Position numbers and translations under genes: made by a program | Shown here: positions 7,210 through 16,004 of the stretch, piece by piece | Numbering within the stretch: the stretch's first letter is position 1 | How the letters are laid out: every line of letters begins with the position of its first letter | The notes under the pieces: generated by a model | Seen by the model: the letters and a program-made list of their open reading frames with translations, nothing else | The model's database searches: none | Told to the model about the DNA's origin: nothing | DNA from: Reyranella sp. | Lineage (GTDB): Bacteria; Pseudomonadota; Alphaproteobacteria; Reyranellales; Reyranellaceae | Length of the DNA: 21,142 nt | NCBI GenBank assembly: GCA_021732965.1 | Contig: JAKFVZ010000392.1 | Coordinates: 1 to 21,142 of the forward strand | Direction: 5' to 3'

Positions 7210-8450
7210 ACGATCTCGGCTGGATCGATCCGGTCCTCGGCGCGGCGCGACCCCAGGTCATGGGCGCGCTGCTGCGCTACTTCCGGAATCTCGATACGGC
7301 CGAGGAAGCCTTCCAGGAATCCTGCCTGCGCGCGCTGAAGAACTGGCCGCAGAACGGTCCCCCGCGCGATCCCGTCGCCTGGCTGATCCTGGTCGGCCGC
7401 AACGCCGCGATGGACCAGGTGCGCCGCCAAACGCGGATGACGGAGCTGCCCGACGAGGCGGTGCTTTCGGACCTCGAGGATGCCGAGGCATCGCTGGCCG
7501 ACCGGCTCGACGGCGAGCACTACAAGGACGACATCCTCCGCCTGCTGTTCGTCTGCTGCCATCCCGACCTGCCGGCCACGCAGCAGATCGCGCTGGCGCT
7601 GCGCATCGTCTGCGGCCTGTCGGTGAAGCAGATCGCGCAGGCCTTCCTCGTCGGCGAGGCGGCCATGGAGCAGCGGATCACGCGCGCCAAGGCGCGCATC
7701 GGGGCGGCCGGCATCGCCTTCGAGACGCCGGGAGCGCCCGAGCGCGCGGAGCGGCTCGCGGTCGTGGCCGCGATGATCTACCTGCTGTTCAACGAGGGCT
7801 ATTCCTCCAGCAACAGCCAGGAAGTCGAGGCGCGCAAGCCGCTGGCCGAGGAAGCGATCTGGCTCTCGCGTCTGCTGCTGCGATTGTTTCCCACGGAGCC
7901 GGAAATCATGGGCCTCACGGCGCTGATGCTCTTGCAGCGTGCACGGGCAAAGGCGCGCTTCGACGAAAGCGGCAACGTCGTGCTGCTGGAAGACCAGGAC
8001 CGCAGCCTGTGGAGCCGGCCGCGCATCGCCGAGGGCCTGGCGCTGATCGACAAGGCAATGCGCCATCGCCAGCCCGGCCCCTATCAGATCCAGGCGGCCA
8101 TTGCCGCCCTGCATGCGCGTGCCACGCGCGCGGAAGACACCGACTGGGCGCAGATCGACCTGCTCTACGCCAACCTCGAACGCCTGCAGCCGTCACCCGT
8201 CGTGACGCTCAACCGCGCCGTGGCGGTCTCCAAGGTCAAGGGAGCGCAAGCCGCGCTGGACATGATCGAGCCGCTCGGCGAGCGGCTGCGGGGCTATTTC
8301 TATTTCCACGGGGTGAAGGGCGCACTGCTCGAGAAGCTCAAGCGGCCGGACGAGGCCCGCAAGGCTTTCGGCCAGGCGATCGCGCTCGCCAACACGCCGG
8401 CGGAGGCCGCGCATATCCGCCAGCATCTCGACCGCTTGTCTGCCGGCTGA
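7206..8450 (+). CDS. ECF42-type RNA polymerase sigma factor with C-terminal TPR-like domain
   Basis: Extracytoplasmic-function sigma factor of unusual length (414 residues). Region 2 spans about residues 10-80 (DTAEEAFQESCLRALKNWP, then WLILVGRNAAMDQVRR) and region 4 about 115-170 (LRIVCGLSVKQIAQAFLVGE as the helix-turn-helix). The remaining roughly 240 residues are a helical extension with LFNEGYSSS and repeated A-L-x-x-A pairs typical of the TPR-like tail of group ECF42. This group usually has no anti-sigma factor, and none is seen here; the C-terminal extension is thought to control activity. It overlaps the DGPF gene by ATGA and is followed by a VOC gene bearing the same promoter motif, so both are likely targets. 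Confidence 0.92.
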   Translation: MNDLGWIDPVLGAARPQVMGALLRYFRNLDTAEEAFQESCLRALKNWPQNGPPRDPVAWLILVGRNAAMDQVRRQTRMTELPDEAVLSDLEDAEASLADRLDGEHYKDDILRLLFVCCHPDLPATQQIALALRIVCGLSVKQIAQAFLVGEAAMEQRITRAKARIGAAGIAFETPGAPERAERLAVVAAMIYLLFNEGYSSSNSQEVEARKPLAEEAIWLSRLLLRLFPTEPEIMGLTALMLLQRARAKARFDESGNVVLLEDQDRSLWSRPRIAEGLALIDKAMRHRQPGPYQIQAAIAALHARATRAEDTDWAQIDLLYANLERLQPSPVVTLNRAVAVSKVKGAQAALDMIEPLGERLRGYFYFHGVKGALLEKLKRPDEARKAFGQAIALANTPAEAAHIRQHLDRLSAG

Positions 8451-8468
8451 AGAAAATCGCGGCGGCAA

Positions 8469-8497
8469 TGTCGGGATCGGAACAGGCCGTTCGTCCT
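8469..8497 (+). promoter_or_regulatory. Probable ECF42 sigma-dependent promoter of the VOC gene
   Basis: TGTCGG (8469-8474), a 17-nt spacer and CGTCCT (8492-8497) repeat exactly the element found ahead of the yciI-ecf42 operon, although the spacer sequences differ. The expected start near 8504 precedes AAGGAG at 8516-8521 and the ATG at 8528, a normal layout. It lies just after the sigma factor stop, so the VOC gene may be transcribed both by readthrough and from here. Confidence 0.65.
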
Positions 8498-8527
8498 CGG
8501 GATACACCATCAGCCAAGGAGACTGTC

Positions 8528-8935
8528 ATGACCGCACCCCAGCAGCCCCCCGTCCTCGGCGGCCCTTGCCCCTATCTCTCGGTCAACGGCGCCGGCAAGG
8601 CCGCGGACTTCTACGTTGCGGCGTTCGGCGCAAAGGAAGTCGCGCGCATGCCGCCCGACGACAAGGGCCGGTACATGCACATCCATCTGGTGATCAACGG
8701 CGGCTCGCTGATGCTGGCCGACCCCTTCCCCGAGCACGGCGCGCCGCTGGAGAAGCCGGCCGGCTTCATGCTCCATCTCCAGGTCGAGGATGTCGACGCG
8801 GCCTTCGACAAGGCAGTGAAGGCCGGTGCCACGATCGCCATGCCCGTGCAGGACATGTTCTGGGGCGACCGCTACGGCCAGCTGCGCGACCCCTTCGGCG
8901 TCATGTGGACCATGGGTACGCGCATCAAGGCCTGA
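8528..8935 (+). CDS. VOC superfamily protein (PhnB / glyoxalase-like)
   Basis: A 135-residue vicinal-oxygen-chelate fold protein, with two beta-alpha-beta-beta-beta modules: PYLSVNGAGKAADFYVAAFG at the start of the first and FMLHLQVEDVDAAFDKAVKAGA at the start of the second, ending in the typical WGDRYGQLRDPFGVMWTM. It is nearest to the PhnB-like group, whose members are mostly of unknown activity and sometimes linked to antibiotic or aldehyde resistance. Strong Shine-Dalgarno AAGGAG at 8516-8521 fixes the start. The upstream shared promoter element makes it a probable member of the neighbouring ECF42 regulon. It is convergent with the histidine kinase gene, leaving only 21 bp between stops. 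Confidence 0.92.
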   Translation: MTAPQQPPVLGGPCPYLSVNGAGKAADFYVAAFGAKEVARMPPDDKGRYMHIHLVINGGSLMLADPFPEHGAPLEKPAGFMLHLQVEDVDAAFDKAVKAGATIAMPVQDMFWGDRYGQLRDPFGVMWTMGTRIKA

Positions 8936-8956
8936 CGCCGGTCCATCGCGCGACCT

Positions 8957-11002
8957 TCAGCCGAGCAGGCCCTGGATCTGCTCGGCGAGTTGCATCTGCT
9001 GGTAAGGCTTGTTGAGGCGAGGCAACTCAAAGCCGCTCTTGGTGGGCAGGTCGGCATAGCCGGTCGCCAGCAGGATCGGCAGGCCGGGTCGGAGTGCACG
9101 CGCCTCCTCGGCGAGCTGCAGGCCGGTCATGCCGGGCATGGCATAGTCGGTGATCATCATGTCGATCGGCTCGCCGCCACGCAGCACTTCGAGCGCCTCC
9201 GCACCCGAAGAAGCCGTGACGACCGTGTGGCCGAGATCTTCCAGCAACGATGTCGTGCTGAGGCTGATCAGGAAATCGTCGTCCACGAAAAGGAGCTTCG
9301 CGGCCCTCCGCGCATCGGCTTCGCCGTTCGCGACCGGCGCCGCCACCGTCTCGGCCGCACCCTGGGCCATCGGCAGCCACAGCTCGGCCCGCGTCCCGCG
9401 GCCCGGCGTGCTGTACAAGCGCAATGTCCCTTTAAGCTGCTGCGCAAGGCCATGGATCATCGACAGGCCGAGCCCGGTTCCCTTGCCGACATCCTTCGTC
9501 GAGAAGAAGGGCTCGATCGACTTGCGAAGCGTTTCGTCGTCCATGCCCGAGCCCGTGTCGGCGACGGTGAGCCTTACATAGCGACCGGCCGCGAGATCCC
9601 GCGCCGCGCCGGTCTCGGCCACATCGAGCGAGAGCGTCACGGTACCGCCCTCCGGCATGGCATCGCGACTGTTGACCACGAGATTGAGCAGGGCGAGTTC
9701 GAGCTGGTTGGCATCGACATGGGCGGGCGGCATTGCGCGCGGAAGATCCTGCAACATGGTGACCGACGTTCCGATCGAGCGGCGCAGAAGATCGTCCATG
9801 CCGCGGATGAGTGCGGCGATGTCCACCGGCCTGACATCGAGCGCCTGGTGACGTGCAAAGGCCAGCAACCGCTGGGTCAGGGCCGCGCCCCGCTGGGCGC
9901 CCTGCATGGCGCCGTCGATGAGGCGGTCGCTCGCGGGATTGGCCGGCACCCGCTTGCGCAGCAGTTCCAGATTGCCGATCACCGCCGTCAGCAGATTGTT
10001 GAAGTCGTGTGCGACGCCGCCGGTGAGTTGGCCGATCGATTCCAGCTTCTGCATCTGGCGGAGTTGCGCCTCCGTACGCTCGCGTTCGGCGATCTCCGAC
10101 ACCAGCTCGTCATGTGCGCTGCGGAGCTGCGCGGTGCGCTCCTCAACCCGCTTTTCGAGCTGGTCATTCATGTCCTGAAGAGTTTCCTCGGCCGACTTGC
10201 GGACCGTGATGTCCGACGCCAGCCCGACGAACCGCCGCGGCGCCCCTCCAGGATCGCGCACGAGACGAGCCCGGACGTCGAGCCAGAGCAACTGCCCGTC
10301 TGGTCGTCCGAAACGAAGGTCGGCCGCGAAATCCTCCCCGGTCGCGACACTGCGGCCGAGCGCAGTAGCCACCCGATTCCGGTCTTCCGCCACGATCCCG
10401 CGCATCAGATCGTCGAGTCCCACTTCGCGAACAACCGTTCGGCCGAGCAGCGATTTGCCCTCGTCCGACACGGCCAGACGGGAGGTCACAAAATCGAATT
10501 CCCAGGCTGCGAGGCGGCCGGCCTGCAGGGCCGTGCGCAGGCGCCGGTCGCTTTCGCGCAAATGGGAGAGCAGCCGACGGGTCTCGTACTGGCGCCGTCT
10601 TCCCTTGACCGCCGCCCGCGCGACGCTGAGCAGCGTCGTGGGATGAAACGGCCGTTCGATGAACGAGACATTACCCAGGGTCTCCAGCCAGCGCGAAGCG
10701 ATCGGATTGCGTTCGGGGCCTCCCCCGTGATTCGTCACCAGCAGGAACGGCAGGTCCGACCAGGGAGGCTGATTGGCCAACCATGCGGACAAAGGCTTCA
10801 AGTCCACGCCACGGATCGCTTCCTCCGTGATCAGCACGAAGGCGACGTCGTCGTCGAGGATGTCGACCACGGCCCCGAGCGCCGGGCAGGCAACGCAGGT
10901 CACGCCCGTCTGTTCGATCAGCGTGCATGCAACCGAGGCATCGCGACCCCGGGGAGCCAGGACCAGTGCCTTGAGGGGTCGTTCCACTTGCTCGCTGGTC
11001 AT
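8957..11002 (-). CDS. Hybrid sensor histidine kinase with N-terminal pseudo-receiver and C-terminal receiver
   Basis: A cytosolic 681-residue sensor kinase without membrane spans. Residues about 10-135 resemble a receiver fold, but the phospho-Asp position reads LITEEA (E60/E61), so it should not accept phosphate. A PAS domain follows (about 155-272), then a coiled coil (275-320), a HisKA domain with the H-box GGVAHDFNNLL (H342), the HATPase N-box (N440, N444), DTGSGM (482-487) and GKGTGLGLS. Residues about 568-681 form a second receiver with D574-D576, phosphoacceptor D619 (ITDYAMPG) and K665. The ATG overlaps the stop of the upstream KaiC-like gene (ATGA), so the two proteins are made together and probably act together. 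The output partner of the terminal receiver is unknown. Confidence 0.92.
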   Translation of the reverse strand: MTSEQVERPLKALVLAPRGRDASVACTLIEQTGVTCVACPALGAVVDILDDDVAFVLITEEAIRGVDLKPLSAWLANQPPWSDLPFLLVTNHGGGPERNPIASRWLETLGNVSFIERPFHPTTLLSVARAAVKGRRRQYETRRLLSHLRESDRRLRTALQAGRLAAWEFDFVTSRLAVSDEGKSLLGRTVVREVGLDDLMRGIVAEDRNRVATALGRSVATGEDFAADLRFGRPDGQLLWLDVRARLVRDPGGAPRRFVGLASDITVRKSAEETLQDMNDQLEKRVEERTAQLRSAHDELVSEIAERERTEAQLRQMQKLESIGQLTGGVAHDFNNLLTAVIGNLELLRKRVPANPASDRLIDGAMQGAQRGAALTQRLLAFARHQALDVRPVDIAALIRGMDDLLRRSIGTSVTMLQDLPRAMPPAHVDANQLELALLNLVVNSRDAMPEGGTVTLSLDVAETGAARDLAAGRYVRLTVADTGSGMDDETLRKSIEPFFSTKDVGKGTGLGLSMIHGLAQQLKGTLRLYSTPGRGTRAELWLPMAQGAAETVAAPVANGEADARRAAKLLFVDDDFLISLSTTSLLEDLGHTVVTASSGAEALEVLRGGEPIDMMITDYAMPGMTGLQLAEEARALRPGLPILLATGYADLPTKSGFELPRLNKPYQQMQLAEQIQGLLG

Positions 11003-12492
11003 CCGCGCGACGCCGGACGACCCGGAGCGCGGTCGCCGGGCAGAGTGGGCGTGCCACGAAGAACGCCCCGAAAGCTGGCCAAGGGCTCACCGATGTGAAG
11101 CCCGCCGTCGATCCGGAATTCCCGGATCGTTTCCTCGTGCCTGCCGCCGCGCTTCTTGATGACGGACAGCGCCCGCCGAACGGCGCCATCGGCTTCGAAG
11201 TAGCGCAGCAGGATGACGGCATCGGCGAGATAGGTGACGTCCAGCGGCGAGCGCATGTCACCCACGATGCCCTGCTGTGCCACGGTGACGAACGTCGTGA
11301 CGCCGGTGCGATTGAGATACTGGATGAGCTCGTGCATGTGGAGGATGAGCGAGTTCTCTTCCGGCATCGCGGCCTGGTAGCCGTTGAGACTGTCTATGAG
11401 GAGGGTTTTGACCGCCGGATCGTCGGCGGCCCGCCGGACATCGTGGGCGAATTCACCGGGCGATAGCTCCGCCGCGTCGAGTTGCGTGATCAGGAGCCGG
11501 CCGGTCGCCTGCATGGCGGCGAAGTCAAACCCGAGCGGCTTTGCCCGATCGAACAGGAGACCCAGTTCCTCGTCGAACAGGAACATCGCGGCCTTGTCGC
11601 CCTTGCGGATGGCTTCGGCCACGAACTGCCATGCCAGCGTCGTCTTGCCGGAACCGGCCGGTCCGACCAGCAGGGTGCTGGACCCTTGTTCGATCCCGCC
11701 ACCCAGCAAGTCGTCGAACGCCGGATTACCGGTCCGGATGCGGAGCCGCTCGAACTCGCGACGATGTTCGGCCGCGACGAGGCGCGGAAACACGCGCGCG
11801 CCGCCGGCCCGGATGACGAAGTCGTGGTAGCCACCGCGGAAGCCTTGCGCGCGATACTTCACGACACGCAAACGGCGCCGCTCCGCCCCATAGTCGGGCG
11901 TCATCTCCTCCAGCCGGATGACGCCGTGCGCAACGCTGTGGACCGTCTTGTCGAACGTGTCGGTCGTGAGATCGTCAAGCATCAGGACGGTGGCGCCGTG
12001 GCGTGCAAAATAGTGCTTCAACGCCAGGATTTGGCGGCGGTACCTCAGCGAGCTTTGCGCCAGCAGGCGGATCTCGGAGAGCGAGTCGAGTACCACCCGT
12101 TGGGCCTTGCTGCGCTCAACGGCCTGGAAAATCAGTTTCACCGTCTCGCCGAGTTCCAGATCGGACGAGTAGAGCAGGCTCTGCTGCTGGTCGGCGTCGA
12201 GCAGGCTTTCCGGCGGCACAACCTCGAAAATTTCGATCTTGTCGTCGAGAGTCCATCCGTGCGCCTCCGCGGTGTGGCGAAGCTCGACGGCCGTTTCGGA
12301 CAAGGTCACGTAAAGACCGCGCTCGCCTGCCTGAGAGCCTTCAAGCAGAAAGCGCAGGGCCATGGTGGTCTTGCCGGTGCCTGGACTGCCTTCCAGCAGG
12401 AACACTCGACCAGAGGCCAGGCCGCCGAGCAGAATGTCATCAAGACCGGGCACGCCGGTCCGATGCTTCGGTGCTCCCCCCTTGGCTTCCAT
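10999..12492 (-). CDS. KaiC-like double-domain RecA-fold ATPase
   Basis: 497 residues with two RecA-type ATPase domains, like the clock protein KaiC, but in an organism with no kaiA or kaiB visible here. Domain 1 has Walker A GSPGTGKT (35-42) and Walker B ending in D136; domain 2 has GPAGSGKT (277-284) and D367. The KaiC catalytic Glu pair reads Ser-Glu in domain 1 (S65, E66) and Asp-Glu in domain 2 (D307, E308). At the autophosphorylation site the KaiC Ser-Thr pair (S431/T432 in Synechococcus) aligns without gaps to T420-Y421. The ATG at 12492 is preceded by AGAGGGA. It is translationally coupled to the hybrid kinase and headed by an EcfG-like promoter. KaiC-like proteins of this type are thought to be signalling hubs rather than true clocks; the function here is inferred. 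Confidence 0.9.
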   Translation of the reverse strand: MEAKGGAPKHRTGVPGLDDILLGGLASGRVFLLEGSPGTGKTTMALRFLLEGSQAGERGLYVTLSETAVELRHTAEAHGWTLDDKIEIFEVVPPESLLDADQQQSLLYSSDLELGETVKLIFQAVERSKAQRVVLDSLSEIRLLAQSSLRYRRQILALKHYFARHGATVLMLDDLTTDTFDKTVHSVAHGVIRLEEMTPDYGAERRRLRVVKYRAQGFRGGYHDFVIRAGGARVFPRLVAAEHRREFERLRIRTGNPAFDDLLGGGIEQGSSTLLVGPAGSGKTTLAWQFVAEAIRKGDKAAMFLFDEELGLLFDRAKPLGFDFAAMQATGRLLITQLDAAELSPGEFAHDVRRAADDPAVKTLLIDSLNGYQAAMPEENSLILHMHELIQYLNRTGVTTFVTVAQQGIVGDMRSPLDVTYLADAVILLRYFEADGAVRRALSVIKKRGGRHEETIREFRIDGGLHIGEPLASFRGVLRGTPTLPGDRAPGRPASRG

Positions 12493-12568
12493 GGTCCCTC
12501 TCTGATCAAGCCTGCCTATGGGTGGATTCGAGTGCTCACTCGCCTGATTGGGCGAAGGCACCCTCCAC

Positions 12569-12594
12569 AACGAAGAAAAGCGGGAAAAAGTTCC
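12569..12594 (-). promoter_or_regulatory. EcfG (general stress response) promoter of the kaiC-like/kinase operon
   Basis: Read on the minus strand, GGAAC (12594-12590), a 17-nt spacer and CGTT (12572-12569) match the alphaproteobacterial EcfG consensus GGAAC-N16/17-CGTT at every specified base. It lies between recQ and the KaiC-like gene, pointing at the latter, with an expected leader of about 70 nt before the ATG at 12492. The spacer is rich in pyrimidines (T and C runs). Confidence 0.75.
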
Positions 12595-12611
12595 GAAAAC
12601 CGGCCCCCGCG

Positions 12612-14432
<1,821 letters not shown>

Positions 14433-14536
14433 TCGGCGGCAACCTACTCTCGCGGGCGGGCCTGCGACCATGTGGAACGCCGTCGCTGGGCACGGGCGGC
14501 GCCCTTCTTCCGTATGAAGAAATGAAGTTTTCGGGC

Positions 14537-14561
14537 GGAACCCGCAGCGTTCGTGCTCGTT
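14537..14561 (+). promoter_or_regulatory. EcfG (general stress response) promoter of the DUF3309-like gene
   Basis: GGAAC (14537-14541), a 16-nt spacer and CGTT (14558-14561) match the EcfG consensus fully. The expected start near 14568 leaves about 20 nt of leader carrying AAGGGGAA (14576-14583) ahead of the ATG at 14588. Its presence together with the KaiC-operon promoter makes a chance match less likely. Confidence 0.78.
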
Positions 14562-14587
14562 TTCCGACCAACGATAAGGGGAAATCG

Positions 14588-14788
14588 ATGCTGGGACTGA
14601 GCTTCGCCCTGCTGCTGGCTACCGGGGCGATACTGGCCTTTCCATGTTGGCGGCACAGTGCCCGTTGGGGCTACGGCCCGACCGCCCTGGCGGGCGGGCT
14701 TCTGGTTCTTCTGGCGACCGTGACGGTCGCCTTTCCCAGTTCCTCTCCGCAAACCGCCCCAACCCGGATCGTCGCACAGCGCGTCTAA
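14588..14788 (+). CDS. DUF3309-like small membrane protein
   Basis: A 66-residue protein with two hydrophobic segments (about 3-20 and 32-52) separated by the signature PCWRHSARWGYGPTAL, which resembles the P-x-W-x-H-S-x-x-WGYGP turn of DUF3309, a family of about 50-residue membrane proteins common in Alphaproteobacteria. The tail (SSSPQTAPTRIVAQRV) is longer than usual. The start at 14588 is chosen over an in-frame ATG at 14522 because of the Shine-Dalgarno AAGGGGAA and because the upstream ATG would lie before the EcfG promoter. Its role is unknown; the promoter predicts expression in stationary phase or stress. Confidence 0.8.
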   Translation: MLGLSFALLLATGAILAFPCWRHSARWGYGPTALAGGLLVLLATVTVAFPSSSPQTAPTRIVAQRV

Positions 14789-14852
14789 TCCAAGGGACTA
14801 TTGAATCGCGTTTTGCTATCGCTTTCCCGGATATCTTCACGGGAGACCGATC

Positions 14853-15209
14853 ATGCTTCGCCTTGCCCCCCTGGTTGCCGCCGCCCTGCTCGCCACCTCG
14901 GCGTTTCCCGCGCTGGCGCTCGACTGCCCCAAGCCGCAGCCCACGGCCAAGCCCGGCATCCTGAAGGAGACGCCGGCGCAGATGACGGCGGTCGGCAAAC
15001 AGCTCACCAGCGGCGACACGTTCAACGCCATCGCCTCGGCGACGGCCGATCTCCGCATCCGCTATCCCGGCGTCGAGAGCGCCGAAGTGGTGAACTATCT
15101 CGTCACCGCCTACTGCCCGGCGGTTGCGGCGAACAACAAGCTGAGCGAAGCGCAGAAGAAGTCGGCAGTCGACGGTTTCGCCGCACAGGTGATGCGTCAG
15201 GTCTTCTGA
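14853..15209 (+). CDS. Secreted small protein of unknown function
   Basis: 118 residues beginning with a clear Sec signal peptide (MLRLAPLVAAALLATSAFPALA, cleavage after about residue 22), leaving a mature protein of about 95 residues with two cysteines (near the new N-terminus and in TAYCPAV) that may form a disulfide. The mature part looks helical. I do not recognise the family with confidence; similar small periplasmic proteins are common in Rhodospirillales-like genomes. Shine-Dalgarno GGGAGA is at 14841-14846. It ends 9 bp before the convergent SDR gene. Confidence 0.82.
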   Translation: MLRLAPLVAAALLATSAFPALALDCPKPQPTAKPGILKETPAQMTAVGKQLTSGDTFNAIASATADLRIRYPGVESAEVVNYLVTAYCPAVAANNKLSEAQKKSAVDGFAAQVMRQVF

Positions 15210-15218
15210 TGTGAAGCT

Positions 15219-15992
15219 CTAATGGCGGGCCGCCTGCCCGCCATCGAGCGTCATGACCACGCCGCTGATGTAGCTGGCGCGATCCGAGGCGAGGAACACG
15301 GCGAGGTCGGCGACCTCGTCGGGCTCGGCGGCGCGGCCGAACGGCATGTGCTTCGTAAGCTCCGGCCAGCGCTCGGGATCGCCGAACTTCTGCTCCGCCA
15401 CGTTGCGCAGCCGCGTCAGCATGCGGTCGGTGCGGGTGGCCGGCGGGTTGATTCCCACCACGCGCACGCCGTGATCCACGCTCTTCGACCCCACTGCGCG
15501 GGTGAAGGCCATGATGCCGGCATTGCCCATCGTGCCGGCGACGTAGTCGTAGTTGAAGCTCTCGCCGGCGAGGCCGATCACGTTCACGACCACGCCTGCC
15601 TTGCGCGCGTACATCTTCTCCAGCATGGCGCGCGTGGCGTTCACATAGCCGAACACCTTGAGATCCCAGGCCTCGCGCCACTTGGGTTCGGTCATGCCGA
15701 AGACGTCGCCTTGCGGGATGGCGCCGGCATTGTTCACCAGGATGTCGGCATGGCCGACCGAATCGACGACGCGGCGCGCTGTGTCGCCGTTGGAGAAGTC
15801 GGCGGGATGGATCTCGACCGGCACGTTGTGACGGGCGCGGATCTTTTCGCGTGCCGACTCCAGCGATTCCTTCGAGCGCGAGGCGATGTGCACGGTGCAG
15901 CCTTCGGCCGCGAAGCCCATGGCGCAGGCGAAGCCGATGCCACGGCTGCCACCGGTGATCAGCACGGTCTTGCCGGAAAGCTTCATGTCCAT
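15219..15992 (-). CDS. SDR-family protein with degenerate catalytic residues
   Basis: 257-residue Rossmann-fold short-chain dehydrogenase/reductase. The cofactor site is intact: TGGSRGIG at 13-20 and NNAG at 87-90. The catalytic part is not: the usual Ser segment reads NVIGLAG (137-143) and the YxxxK motif reads YVAGT (150-154), so the Tyr is present but both Ser and Lys are missing. A subgroup with this AGxxGNAxxMAFTRA pattern is known to me by its sequence, with mostly unassigned function. The first ATG is supported by GGGGGA at 15998-16003, which overlaps the stop of the MBL gene, so it is the last gene of the propeller-MBL-SDR operon. Confidence 0.9.
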   Translation of the reverse strand: MDMKLSGKTVLITGGSRGIGFACAMGFAAEGCTVHIASRSKESLESAREKIRARHNVPVEIHPADFSNGDTARRVVDSVGHADILVNNAGAIPQGDVFGMTEPKWREAWDLKVFGYVNATRAMLEKMYARKAGVVVNVIGLAGESFNYDYVAGTMGNAGIMAFTRAVGSKSVDHGVRVVGINPPATRTDRMLTRLRNVAEQKFGDPERWPELTKHMPFGRAAEPDEVADLAVFLASDRASYISGVVMTLDGGQAARH

Positions 15993-16004
15993 TGGTCGTT
16001 CCCC

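Noticed and set aside
8479..8503. GGAAC upstream of the VOC gene as a third EcfG promoter
   Set aside because: No CGTT at 16 or 17 nt; the sequence there is GGAT/GATA. The ECF42-type motif explains this region better.
8990..11098. Long plus-strand frame (702 codons) antisense to the hybrid kinase
   Set aside because: Same reason: all recognisable domains are on the minus strand and the antisense product has no known motif or ribosome binding site.
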